Notes: generated by a model not told the origin, from the letters alone. A stretch of DNA of 64,000 bases from Halobacterium litoreum (GCF_021233415.1 NZ_CP089466.1:1488001-1552000), one strand, 5' to 3'; positions 26,359 to 34,326 are shown, counted from the first letter of the stretch. Made by a program: numbers and translations.

Positions 26359-27468
26359 ATGCAGACGATACGGCGCGCCGCGCGCGCCACCGGCGGAACG
26401 GTCGCAGCGACGGCAGTCGCCGGCACCGCGGCGGCGCACTCGGGAACGACGCACGCCGGCACGCCGCACTGGCTGTTGTTCGTGCTCGCCATCGCGGGCG
26501 CACTCGGCACCGCGGGCGCCGTCGCGGCGTACCGTCGCGGCGCCCTCGACGGCACGGTCGGCGCGCTCGCGGCGCTCTCGGCGGCGCTCCTCGCGGCGTT
26601 CGGTCTCGTCGGCCTCGTCGAACTCCAGGTCGTCTCCGAGACGCCGCCGTCGCTCACCGACATCTACCCCGGCCTGAGCCTCGCCGTCGCGGGCGCGATG
26701 GCAGTCGGGAGTCTCGTCGTCGGCCGCTGGAAGTTCCCCCAGCGCCCCCGGTACACCGCGCTCGGCGTGCTGCTCGCGGCGTGGGTCGTCTACCCCGTCG
26801 CGATGCCGAACGGCGGCGTCTACCACCCGCTCGGCTACGTGCTCGTGGCGACCGTCGCGTTCGCCGTCGGGTACGTCGTGTGGCGGGACACGCGGGCCGT
26901 CGTCCAGAGCCTGCGGCGCGACCGCCGACCGCTCGCGGGCGGCCTGCTCGCCGGCACCATGTTCGTCGTGTTCCTCGCGTTCTCAGCGGGCACGCTCACG
27001 CTCAACCCCGACGCAGGCGTCGGCGCGCCAACCGAGACGCTCGTGTTGTTCATCCCGGTCGCCGACCCCCTCGTCGCGTGGCCCGCCGTCGAGTTCGTGT
27101 TCCCCTCCGTCCCGCTCGCCGGGTTCGTCTCCGTCGGCACCGTCCTCCTCTTCGGCCTGCTCGGGGGGCTCGTCACCCTGAACGTCGGCGTGCTCGTCCA
27201 GCAGTGGCGCGCCGGCGCCGCCGCCGACTCCAGTACCTCGGTTCTCGGGATGGCCGCGAGCACCGGCGCGACGGCGTGCTGTTGCTGTGCGCCCGCGTTC
27301 TACGGCGTGATTTCGGTGATTTTCGGCGCCGCCGCGACGCCCGCGTACTGGGCGTTCATGAACCCCGCGTCGCCCGTCGGCGGCGTCTTCTTCGCGTCCA
27401 GCGTCCTGTTGTTGCTCGGGAGCCTCGTGCGGTCGACGGGCGGCGGACAGAGCGCGGTCCCGCAGTGA
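26359..27468 (+). CDS. Polytopic membrane protein with a four-Cys cluster
   Basis: A 369-residue protein with an N-terminal signal-like segment (TVAATAVAGTAAAHSG), then about eight hydrophobic helices (near 35-55, 60-80, 105-125, 135-155, 160-180, 200-220, 240-285, 300-325 and 335-355). A striking ATACCCCAPAFYG motif near residue 312 sits at the start of a late helix. His residues near the N-terminus (AAHSGTTHAGTPH) could bind metal. I do not recognise the family with certainty. The context with P19-like and DyP-like proteins across a shared operator suggests metal transport or electron transfer at the membrane. No REXXE iron-permease motif is present. Confidence 0.7.
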   Translation: MQTIRRAARATGGTVAATAVAGTAAAHSGTTHAGTPHWLLFVLAIAGALGTAGAVAAYRRGALDGTVGALAALSAALLAAFGLVGLVELQVVSETPPSLTDIYPGLSLAVAGAMAVGSLVVGRWKFPQRPRYTALGVLLAAWVVYPVAMPNGGVYHPLGYVLVATVAFAVGYVVWRDTRAVVQSLRRDRRPLAGGLLAGTMFVVFLAFSAGTLTLNPDAGVGAPTETLVLFIPVADPLVAWPAVEFVFPSVPLAGFVSVGTVLLFGLLGGLVTLNVGVLVQQWRAGAAADSSTSVLGMAASTGATACCCCAPAFYGVISVIFGAAATPAYWAFMNPASPVGGVFFASSVLLLLGSLVRSTGGGQSAVPQ

Positions 27469-27469
27469 C

Positions 27470-28429
27470 TCACTCGGGGCACGCCAGCAGCGTCGACACC
27501 GTCGCCGCGTCGACCGTCCCGTCCTCGCCGACCGTCGCCGCGGTCGTGCGCTGATTGCAGTCGAAGGACGACGCCGCCACCGTCTCGGTCGCCGCGTCCC
27601 CGGACTCGACGACGGTCGCGGACAGCGCGTAGTCGGCCGGCTCCGGAATCGACACCGACGCCGAGGCGCCGGGTTCGAGCGCGTAGACGCCGTCGAACGG
27701 GTACTGGCCGTCTCGCTCGACGAGCAAGCGCACGGTCCACGTCTCGTCGGTCGGATTCTCGGCGACGAGCGCGTGCGGAGCCGGCTCGTCGGGCTCCGGT
27801 TCGGTGGTCGCCGTCGGGCCACCGACCGTCGCCGTCGTCGCGTCCCCGGCGGGAACGTGTTCGGTAACGACGCCCGGGCACGCCATCAGCGTGGACGCCG
27901 TCTGTGCGGTGAGGTCGCCGTTCCGGAGCGCGAACGACGTGCGCTGGACGTTACAGGTGAACGCGTCCGGGCCGAGCGCGACGGACTCGCTGGCGTTCCG
28001 CTCGGGGAGTTCGCAGGTCGCGTCGAAGCGCGCGAGGTCGGTCAGCGAGACGCGGACCGCGGCGCCGGGCGCGAGCGCGAACGCCCGGTCGAACGACGCT
28101 TCGCCGTCGCGTTCGACGGCGAGCGAGGCGACCAGTTCGCCGTCGCCGCGGTTCGGTACCACGAGCAGGTGTTCGCGCCGACTGCCCGCGTCGGCGAGCG
28201 ACCCGTCACCGACCGCGAACGACACCGTCTCGCCGGCCGCGACGCGCGTTCGCTCGGTTTCCGGCGACGCCTCGTTCGCGTCGCCGTCTGTCGTCTCGGT
28301 GCGCGTCGTCTCGTCGGACGTCGGCCCGCGAGTCGTCGAGTCGTCGGCGCTCGGCGCGCGCGACGCACAGCCCGCGGCGAGTGTGGAGAGGGCGATACCG
28401 GCGGTTCCCAGAAACGCTCTGCGTTCCAT
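27470..28429 (-). CDS. Tat lipoprotein with two Cys-containing repeats
   Basis: A 319-residue protein that begins MERRAFLGTAGIALSTLAAGC, a Tat lipoprotein signal. A Ser/Thr/Asp-rich linker follows, then two related domains of about 120 residues. The first ends FTCNVQRTSFA...TASTLMACPG and the second SFDCNQRTTAA...TVSTLLACPE, so each has a Cys pair around a similar segment. Both contain a DR-type beta sandwich pattern (LVVPNRGDGELVASLAVERDG and LVAENPTDETWTVRLLVERDG in outline). The function is unknown. The upstream dyad at 28469-28488 matches one before the adjacent regulator, so the two genes are likely co-regulated. The gene converges with the membrane-protein gene 1 nt away. Confidence 0.72.
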   Translation of the reverse strand: MERRAFLGTAGIALSTLAAGCASRAPSADDSTTRGPTSDETTRTETTDGDANEASPETERTRVAAGETVSFAVGDGSLADAGSRREHLLVVPNRGDGELVASLAVERDGEASFDRAFALAPGAAVRVSLTDLARFDATCELPERNASESVALGPDAFTCNVQRTSFALRNGDLTAQTASTLMACPGVVTEHVPAGDATTATVGGPTATTEPEPDEPAPHALVAENPTDETWTVRLLVERDGQYPFDGVYALEPGASASVSIPEPADYALSATVVESGDAATETVAASSFDCNQRTTAATVGEDGTVDAATVSTLLACPE

Positions 28430-28468
28430 ACCACGACTACAGCGAGGGACACCATCCCCGTATCCCAG

Positions 28469-28488
28469 ATTCAAAGACGCGTTTGAAT
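28469..28488. promoter_or_regulatory. Dyad operator upstream of the repeat lipoprotein
   Basis: ATTCAAAGACGCGTTTGAAT is an inverted repeat (with CCAG/CTGG flanks it extends to 28465-28492). Its centre is about 50 bp before the ATG at 28429. It matches the dyad at 29171-29190 in 17 of 20 positions. Confidence 0.75.
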
Positions 28489-28503
28489 CTGGTAGCCCGT
28501 CGG

Positions 28504-29130
28504 TCACCGACTCGGCGGCGCGTAGCGGTACTGCCAGAACGCGAACGCGCCCGCGATGACGAACAGGCCGGTGGCGAAGACGGCGCCGCCCGGACCAGTG
28601 GCGTAGGCGGCGACGGCGTCGAGGAGCGAGGGGTCGGTTGGCTGGACGGGTGCGTCGCGGGGCGCCGCTATCGGCGTCGGCGACGGCGACGACTGCGAGA
28701 GCGCCCGGAAGTGGACGACGAGGCTGGCGAGCGCGACGAACACGACGCCGGAGAGCGCGCGACGGAGCGCCCGCGACACCGACGGGCGGGCGCGCTCGGC
28801 GCCCGCGAACAGGACGAGCGAGCCGTTCGCCGGCGCGTACACGTCCATCTCGCGGCCCTGCTCGGAGTACCACGTCTCCACGACTTCGATGAGGCCGGCG
28901 TCCCGGAGGCGTTCGAGGTGGTAACTGACGTTCTGCACGGACGAGTCGACGGCGTCGGCGACGTCCGAGGCGGTCTGAGGGTCGTCGTAGAGCGAGACGA
29001 GAATCGAGCGCGCGGTCTCGGAGGATGCCACGCGGAACACGTCGTCGGCGGCCGCGTCGTCGAACGCGACCAGTTCCGGGTCGAGGTCGCGGTCGTCGAC
29101 GGACGGCTTCAGCGGCAGGAGCGTCGACAT
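28504..29130 (-). CDS. ArsR-type winged-helix regulator with C-terminal membrane segments
   Basis: A 208-residue protein. Residues about 25-100 form a winged helix (FRVASSETARSILVSLYDD, then QTASDVADAVDSSVQNVSYHLERLRDAGLIE, in outline). Two hydrophobic helices follow (about 128-148 and 180-198). This is a membrane-tethered haloarchaeal ArsR-like regulator. The ATG at 29128-29130 (MSTLLPLKPSV) is preferred because a longer reading would run into the dyad region. A 16-bp perfect palindrome lies 50 bp upstream and a near copy lies before the next gene. Autoregulation together with control of the lipoprotein is therefore the simplest model. Confidence 0.82.
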   Translation of the reverse strand: MSTLLPLKPSVDDRDLDPELVAFDDAAADDVFRVASSETARSILVSLYDDPQTASDVADAVDSSVQNVSYHLERLRDAGLIEVVETWYSEQGREMDVYAPANGSLVLFAGAERARPSVSRALRRALSGVVFVALASLVVHFRALSQSSPSPTPIAAPRDAPVQPTDPSLLDAVAAYATGPGGAVFATGLFVIAGAFAFWQYRYAPPSR

Positions 29131-29170
29131 ACCGACTCGTTTCTCGCAGGGGGACTTAGGCACGGCCGAC

Positions 29171-29190
29171 ACTCAAAGGCGCCTTTGAAT
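29171..29190. promoter_or_regulatory. Dyad operator upstream of the membrane-tethered regulator
   Basis: ACTCAAAGGCGCCTTTGAAT contains the perfect 16-bp palindrome TCAAAGGCGCCTTTGA (29173-29188). Its centre is about 50 bp before the ATG at 29130, the same distance as the related dyad upstream of the lipoprotein gene. Confidence 0.78.
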
Positions 29191-29198
29191 CCCGCGAG

Positions 29199-29708
29199 TC
29201 AGTCCAGTAGCGAGTCCACGAGGCGCTCGAAGCGGTCGACGAAGCGCTCGGGCGCGGACGGCCGGACCGCTTCGAGGACGGCCACCGTCTCGTCGGGGCG
29301 AGTCAGCGCGAGCGTCACGCGGTTCCGCGAGTCGCGGCGCTTCTCCACGACCCCGCAGTCTTCGAGGTTCGAGACGTGGTGTTCGAGCGTGCTGCGCGCG
29401 ACGCCGACGCTCTCGGCGACGTCGCCCGGCGACGACGGGCCGTTCTCTAGCAGACTGACGAGCACGTCGCGGGCCGTCTCGCGGCGGGCGAGCGCGAGCG
29501 CGCCGCGCTCCCACTCGTCGGTCTCCGGCGGGAAGTAGTGAGTGCGCCCGTAGAAGCCGTCGGCGTCGAGGGCGTCCTCGTCGCGGAGGCGCCGGACGTG
29601 GTGTTGGACTTGGCCGGCGGCGAGGTCCAACTCCCGGACGAGCGCGTTGAAGTGGACGCCCGGGTTCGCGTCGACGTGGTCGCGGATGTCTTCGCGCACG
29701 TCGGTCAT
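29199..29708 (-). CDS. Tandem winged-helix transcriptional regulator
   Basis: A 169-residue soluble protein with two winged-helix domains: one near residues 1-65 (VHFNALVRELDLAAGQVQHHVRRL) and another near 75-140 (ARDVLVSLLENGPSSPGDVAESVGVARSTLEHHVSNLEDCGVVEKR, in outline). The doubled architecture is common in haloarchaeal regulators that may bind DNA without needing a dimer partner. It overlaps the small membrane gene upstream by 4 bp and could be a two-gene unit with it. The target is unknown. Confidence 0.82.
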   Translation of the reverse strand: MTDVREDIRDHVDANPGVHFNALVRELDLAAGQVQHHVRRLRDEDALDADGFYGRTHYFPPETDEWERGALALARRETARDVLVSLLENGPSSPGDVAESVGVARSTLEHHVSNLEDCGVVEKRRDSRNRVTLALTRPDETVAVLEAVRPSAPERFVDRFERLVDSLLD

Positions 29709-30034
29709 CGCGTTCCACCTCCGGCGGCGTCCGCGGAGCGCGCGTAGTACACCGCCGCGACGACGAGCGCCGCCATCACCACGTCCAGCGAGTGCTCGAC
29801 GAGGTGGTGGCTGTCGAGCGCGACGGCGCCCGCGAGGCTCGCGCCCGCGACGACGGTGCGCGCGAGCAGCGCGCCGAGCGCGAGCGCGACCAGCAGGTGA
29901 GAGCGGGAGCGCCGCCGCAGGAACACGGCGAGCGCCGCGCCCGTGAGCAGGGCGGCAGCGACGCCGGCGAGCGCGAGCGCCCCCACGAGAGGGAGACTCA
30001 TGCCCGTGGCCTGTGCGTGCGCGATGGGTATCAC
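29705..30034 (-). CDS. Small polytopic membrane protein (haloarchaeal, unknown function)
   Basis: About 109 residues with three hydrophobic helices (near 13-35, 43-62 and 75-98) and a His-containing loop DSHHLVEHSLD before the last one. The GTG at 30032-30034 is chosen because it follows a purine-rich AGGGGGAG by a few bases; a GTG 16 codons upstream is the alternative. The gene overlaps the winged-helix regulator start by 4 bp. It may be a membrane sensor that feeds that regulator, which is inference from the pairing alone. Confidence 0.6.
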   Translation of the reverse strand: MIPIAHAQATGMSLPLVGALALAGVAAALLTGAALAVFLRRRSRSHLLVALALGALLARTVVAGASLAGAVALDSHHLVEHSLDVVMAALVVAAVYYARSADAAGGGTR

Positions 30035-30116
30035 GGCTCCCCCTAGCGCCCGAAGCGTGCTAAGCGCTCGGGTTCGCGTCACGACCCGCCGTGTGGTCGC
30101 GCTGAGCGCGTCCTGA

Positions 30117-31769
30117 CTACCGGTCGACGTCGCCCATGATGGTGTCGAGGCTGCCGAGCGTGGCGATGAGGTCGGGGACGTAGCCGCCCTCGGTCATCTC
30201 GTGGAGCGCCGAGAGGTTCGAGAACGACGGGCCGCGAATCTTGAACCGCGCCGGCTTCTCGGTGCCGTCGGCGCGGATGTAGATGCCGAGTTCGCCCTTC
30301 GCGGACTCGACGGCGCGGTAGAGTTCGGTGTCGGCCTCGGGCTTGAGGGTGCGGGGGACGTTGGCCTGAATCTCGCGGTCCTCTTCGGGCCAGTCCTCGA
30401 GCAGGTCGACGCACTGCTCGACGATTTTCGCGGATTCCGCGACCTCCTGGAGGCGGACGAGCAGGCGCGTGAAGTTGTCGCCCTCGTCCTGAGTGACGAC
30501 GCTCCAGTCGAGTTCGTCGTAGTAGCCGTAGGGGTCGTCGCGGCGCAGGTCGTAATCTACGCCCGACCCGCGGGCCGATGGGCCGGTAACGCCGTAGTCC
30601 TTGGCGACGTCGGGGTCGAGGTAGCCGGTGTCGACGGTGCGCGCCTGGATGATTTCGTTCTCCGTGAGGAGGTTCCGGTACTCGTGGAGGCGCTCGGGCA
30701 CCTCGTCGACGAAGTCACGGACGTCCTCGAAGAACTCCGCGCGGGGCTCGGGGACGTCCCAGACGACGCCGCCGAGGCGGAAGTAGTTGAACATCAGCCG
30801 CTGGCCCGTGAGGTCTTCGAGGAGGTCTTGGACCTTCTCGCGGTCGGTGATGGCGTACATGAACGTCGCGGTGAAGTCGCCGATGATGTCGAGGGCGTAC
30901 GCGCCGACGGCGAGCAGGTGCGCGAGGATGCGGGAGAGTTCGCCGCTCATCGTGCGCAGGACTTGGGCGTACTCGGGGACCTCGATGTCCGCGAGGTCCT
31001 CGGCGACGCGGGCGTACGCCCACTCGTTCAGGAGGCCCGCGCCCGACCAGTCCCAGCGGTCGGGGTACGGCATAATCTGGTAGCGATACGTGCCCTGCTG
31101 GCACATCTGCTCCTCGCAGCGGTGGATGTAGCCGATGTCGGGGTCCACGTCCGCGACGACTTCGCCGTCCAGCACGACTTCGAGGTGGAGGACGCCGTGC
31201 GTGGCGGGGTGGTGGGGACCGATGTTGAGGAGCATCGTGTCCGTGTCGTCGGGGTTCTGGTGGCCTTCGAGGGGGTTGGCGTGCTCCTCGAACGTGACAA
31301 TCTGGGGCTTGTCCTGGTTGTAGTCCCGGCCGAGCGGGTGGCCCTGCCACGTCTCCGGGAGCAGAATCCGGCGGTGGTCGGGGTGGTCGTCGTAGTGAAT
31401 CCCGACGAGGTCGTAGGCCTCGCGCTCGTGCCAGTTCGCGCCCGAAAAGACCGGCGCCCCGCTCTCCGAGACGGGGTCATCGCGGCTGGTCGGGACGACG
31501 ACGCTGACCTCCTCGGTCGGGTCGTCGTACTGCCGGAGGTGGTAGATGCTCTCGAAGCGGTCCTCGTACTCCTGGGCGGTGACGCAGGCGAGGTGGTCGA
31601 AGCCGGCGTCCTCGCGGAGCGCGGAGAGGGCGTCCTGCACGTCGTCGGCGCGGACGACAGCGGCGGGCGCGTTCTCGTGGTCGTCCCAGTCGACGGCGTG
31701 CGGTTCGAGGGCGTCGAGGACGGAATCCGGCGCGTCGGCGACTCGCTCGTCGTGGCGTTGGAGCGGCAT
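30117..31769 (-). CDS. nuoCD: Fused NADH-quinone oxidoreductase subunits C and D (NuoCD)
   Basis: A 550-residue fusion. The NuoC part (about 1-165) includes ERFESIYHLRQY-like strands and ANWHEREAYDLVGIHYDDHPDHRRIL in outline. NuoD follows from LLNIGPHHPATHGVLHLEVVLDGE and ends GYVPDLIATLGSLDTIMGDVDR. The His of HHPATHG near the quinone site is present, so it looks functional. NuoCD belongs to the peripheral arm of complex I (in haloarchaea probably ferredoxin- or F420-like donor rather than NADH). No other nuo gene is adjacent, which is unusual because haloarchaeal nuo genes normally form one operon. The ATG at 31769 matches the family N-terminus. Confidence 0.93.
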   Translation of the reverse strand: MPLQRHDERVADAPDSVLDALEPHAVDWDDHENAPAAVVRADDVQDALSALREDAGFDHLACVTAQEYEDRFESIYHLRQYDDPTEEVSVVVPTSRDDPVSESGAPVFSGANWHEREAYDLVGIHYDDHPDHRRILLPETWQGHPLGRDYNQDKPQIVTFEEHANPLEGHQNPDDTDTMLLNIGPHHPATHGVLHLEVVLDGEVVADVDPDIGYIHRCEEQMCQQGTYRYQIMPYPDRWDWSGAGLLNEWAYARVAEDLADIEVPEYAQVLRTMSGELSRILAHLLAVGAYALDIIGDFTATFMYAITDREKVQDLLEDLTGQRLMFNYFRLGGVVWDVPEPRAEFFEDVRDFVDEVPERLHEYRNLLTENEIIQARTVDTGYLDPDVAKDYGVTGPSARGSGVDYDLRRDDPYGYYDELDWSVVTQDEGDNFTRLLVRLQEVAESAKIVEQCVDLLEDWPEEDREIQANVPRTLKPEADTELYRAVESAKGELGIYIRADGTEKPARFKIRGPSFSNLSALHEMTEGGYVPDLIATLGSLDTIMGDVDR

Positions 31770-31860
31770 TCGTAGGGGGACTGTTTCGGCGCCACCGCCC
31801 AACAGATTCTGCCTCACAGGTGAAGGGGAATTAAGTAGTCGGGCGGGCGAGTCGGCGCCG

Positions 31861-32535
31861 ATGAAACACGTCCGCGTGACCGTGGCGTTCCCGCCGGCCT
31901 ACCGCCACCCGATGCACCAGTTCGCGGTGGAGCGCGACGACGTCTCGGACTACCGCATCGTGGAGTGGTATCCGGTGGGGGACGGCTCGACGACGCTCCT
32001 CCTCCAGTTCTCGGGGGACGCCGACGCCTACCGGGAGCGCATCGCGACCGTCGACTCGGTGGAGGCCCACCACGTCGCCGACGGCCCCGGCGACTCGGTG
32101 TTCGTGTACGCGAAGGACACGCAGGCCGACGCGAGCGGGCAGGCGGCGACGGACTTCTTCGTGCCCGGCATCGCGGTGGTCCCGCCCGTGGCGTTCAACG
32201 ACGACGGCACGGTGACAGCCGCGCTCGTCGGCCCCGGGGAGGACGTGCAGGCGGGGCTCTCCGCGCTCCCCGACGAGATGGACGTGACCGTCGAGTCGGT
32301 GACGGCGTACCGCGGTCACGCCACCGGCCTGGGCGCGTCGCTGACGGACGCCCAACTGGAGGCCGTCGCCGCCGCCGTCGAGTGTGGCTACTACGAACCG
32401 ACGCGCTCGGGGAGCGTGGCCGAGGTCGGCGAGAAACTGGGGTGTTCGGGGAGCGCGGCGGCCGAGCGACTGCGGCGCGCGGAAGCCGGCGTGATGGCGG
32501 CCGTCGCGGAGCGCGCGGGCGGCGTCAGTGACTGA
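31861..32535 (+). CDS. HTH-10 (bacterio-opsin activator-like) transcriptional regulator
   Basis: A 224-residue regulator. The C-terminal HTH-10 domain (about 165-215) has LTDAQLEAVAAAVECGYYEP and then VAEVGEKLGCSGSAAAERLRRAE. The N-terminal part is a sensor-like domain related to other haloarchaeal HTH-10 proteins. The ATG at 31861 is chosen because upstream readings run through nuoCD on the opposite strand. Its 3' end overlaps the convergent trans-sulfuration gene by 11 bp. The target genes are not indicated. Confidence 0.85.
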   Translation: MKHVRVTVAFPPAYRHPMHQFAVERDDVSDYRIVEWYPVGDGSTTLLLQFSGDADAYRERIATVDSVEAHHVADGPGDSVFVYAKDTQADASGQAATDFFVPGIAVVPPVAFNDDGTVTAALVGPGEDVQAGLSALPDEMDVTVESVTAYRGHATGLGASLTDAQLEAVAAAVECGYYEPTRSGSVAEVGEKLGCSGSAAAERLRRAEAGVMAAVAERAGGVSD

Positions 32536-33739
32536 CCGACTGGCCGCGCATCGCCGCGAAGCCGCGTTCGAGGTCCTCGACGAGGTCCTCGGGGTGTTCG
32601 ATGCCGACGGACATCCGAACCAGCGTGTCCGTGATGCCGTGGGCCTCGCGTTCCGCCTTCGGAATCGGCTCGTGAGTCATCCCAGCGGGGAGTTCCACGA
32701 GGCTCTCGACGCCGCCGACGCTCACCGCGAGCGCGAACTCCTCTAGGGCCTCGAGGAAGCGCTTGGCGTCGTCGAACTCGCCCGCGAGTTCGAAGGAGAG
32801 GATGCCGCCGTAGCCCGACGTCTGCTCCCGTGCGAGTTCGTGCTGGGGGTGGGACTCCAGTCCGGGGTAGTGGACCGCCTCCACGAGGTCGTGGTCTTCG
32901 AGGTACTCGGCGATGGCGAGCGCGTTCGCCTCGTGGTCGCGCATCCGCGAGGCGAGCGTCTTCGTGCCCCGGAGGACGAGGTAGGCGTCGAAGGGGGCGA
33001 GCACGTTCCCGAGGCCGACCTGCTGGAGGAACTGGAGTTCCTCGGCGAGTTCGTCGTCGTCCGTGACGAGCGCGCCGCCAACCGAGTCGCTGTGGCCGTT
33101 GAGGTACTTCGTGGTGGAGTGGGCGACCACGTCGGCGCCGAGCTCGAGGGGGTTCTGGAAGTACGGGCTGAGGAAGGTGTTGTCGACGCCGAGGCGGGCG
33201 TCCGCGTCGTCGGCGATGTCCGCGATGGCGGCGACGTCACAGAGCTTGATGAGGGGGTTCGTCGGCGTCTCCATCCAGACGAGCGTGGTCTCCGGGCGCA
33301 CCGCGTCGGCGACGTTGTCCGGGTCGGTGGCGTCCACGAACGAGACGTCGACGTCGAGGCGGTCGCGGAACAGCGTCTCGAACATCCGGCGCGTGCCGGC
33401 GTAGAGGTCGTCGAACGCGACGACGTGGTCGCCGGGTTCGACGGAGGCCATCGCGACGGTTGCGATGGCGGCGGTGCCCGACCCGAACGCGAAGCCGTGG
33501 TCGCCGCCCTCCAGTGCGGCGAGGCGTCGTTCCAGCGCGAAGCGTGTCGGATTGTTTAGACGAGAGTAGAGGAAGTCGCCTTCAGCGGGGTCGACGTCCT
33601 CCAGGCTCATCTCCGGGTCGAGGCCGGGAAGTGCGAACGTCGACGCGAGGTGAATCGGCGATACCACGTCGCCGCGATGCGTTTCTCCGGGGTCTTCGCC
33701 GTGGCCGACGGCGAGCGTCTCCAGTCGGCGGTCGTCCAT
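32525..33739 (-). CDS. PLP-dependent trans-sulfuration enzyme (cystathionine gamma-synthase/lyase family)
   Basis: A 404-residue Cys/Met-metabolism PLP enzyme. FLYSRLNNPTRFALERRLAALEGG, FGSGTAAIATVAMA, WMETPTNPLIKLCD and the PLP-Lys motif VAHSTTKYLNGHSDSVGG (Lys near residue 205) are all visible (in outline), as is the C-terminal SVGGVESLVELPAGMTH. It could be a cystathionine gamma-synthase, gamma-lyase or O-acetylhomoserine sulfhydrylase; the sequence alone does not decide. It is monocistronic and diverges from the CBS gene; a 10-bp palindrome GATAATTATC at 33783-33792 lies in its promoter region. Confidence 0.9.
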   Translation of the reverse strand: MDDRRLETLAVGHGEDPGETHRGDVVSPIHLASTFALPGLDPEMSLEDVDPAEGDFLYSRLNNPTRFALERRLAALEGGDHGFAFGSGTAAIATVAMASVEPGDHVVAFDDLYAGTRRMFETLFRDRLDVDVSFVDATDPDNVADAVRPETTLVWMETPTNPLIKLCDVAAIADIADDADARLGVDNTFLSPYFQNPLELGADVVAHSTTKYLNGHSDSVGGALVTDDDELAEELQFLQQVGLGNVLAPFDAYLVLRGTKTLASRMRDHEANALAIAEYLEDHDLVEAVHYPGLESHPQHELAREQTSGYGGILSFELAGEFDDAKRFLEALEEFALAVSVGGVESLVELPAGMTHEPIPKAEREAHGITDTLVRMSVGIEHPEDLVEDLERGFAAMRGQSVSH

Positions 33740-33782
33740 ACCGGAGGGTCGGCAGTCGTCGTGAAGTACCTTTCGCAGATGT

Positions 33783-33792
33783 GATAATTATC
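33783..33792. promoter_or_regulatory. AT-rich palindrome in the divergent promoter region
   Basis: GATAATTATC is a perfect 10-bp palindrome about 45 bp upstream of the trans-sulfuration gene. An additional inverted repeat, CGCCGCG/CGCGGCG, lies just beyond it near 33796-33818. It may be the TATA/BRE region of the minus-strand gene or a repressor site. Confidence 0.4.
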
Positions 33793-33850
33793 CTCGCCGC
33801 GGAGATTATCGCGGCGAATATTGCGGGCGTCTCGGGCGGCCCGGACAACG

Positions 33851-33856
33851 CTTATC
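33851..33856 (+). promoter_or_regulatory. TATA-like element of the CBS gene
   Basis: CTTATC lies 25-30 nt before the ATG at 33881, consistent with a leaderless transcript. Confidence 0.5.
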
Positions 33857-33880
33857 ACCCGTCCGGAGACACGTGTAGAC

Positions 33881-34282
33881 ATGGACGATATTTTCGTCGG
33901 CCAACTGATGTCGGACGACGTCTACACCGCCACGAAGGACACCCTCGTCGAGGACGCCGCCGAGACGATGCTCAGCGAGGGCATCGGCTCCCTCGTCGTC
34001 GTGGACGACGACGGCCACCTCGAAGGCATCCTCACCACCACCGACTTCGTCGACATCGTCGCGAAGAGCAAGCCGAAGGCACAGACGACGGTCGAACGCT
34101 ACATGACCACGGACGTCATCACCGCCGGCGCGCAGGACTCCATCCGCGACGTGGCGGACGCCATGATAGAACACGGCTTCCACCACATGCCGGTCGTGGA
34201 CGACGACACCGTCATCGGCGTCGTCACCACGAAAGACCTCACCTCCTACATCTCCACGGTCCAGACGCCGAGTCCGGCCTAA
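33881..34282 (+). CDS. Two-CBS-domain protein
   Basis: A 133-residue protein made of two CBS domains (about 1-60 and 70-130) with the paired motifs GIGSLVVVDDDGHLEGILTTTDFV and GFHHMPVVDDDTVIGVVTTKDLT in outline. CBS pairs bind adenosyl nucleotides (AMP, ATP, SAM) and regulate partner enzymes or transporters. It has no other domain, so its partner is unknown. The ATG at 33881 follows a TATA-like element by about 27 nt. Confidence 0.9.
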   Translation: MDDIFVGQLMSDDVYTATKDTLVEDAAETMLSEGIGSLVVVDDDGHLEGILTTTDFVDIVAKSKPKAQTTVERYMTTDVITAGAQDSIRDVADAMIEHGFHHMPVVDDDTVIGVVTTKDLTSYISTVQTPSPA

Positions 34283-34320
34283 TTCGGGGCGTTCTCGCGG
34301 CCCGAAGCGATTCTCACAGA

Positions 34321-34326
34321 TTTATG
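34321..34326 (+). promoter_or_regulatory. TATA-like element of the sulfatase-like gene
   Basis: TTTATG lies 24-29 nt before the ATG at 34350 in a GC-rich setting, as expected for an archaeal promoter. Confidence 0.5.

Noticed and set aside
30201-31775. 524-codon open frame opposite nuoCD
   Set aside because: It is a mirror of the NuoCD reading with Val/Asp/Glu-rich low-complexity sequence and no family match.
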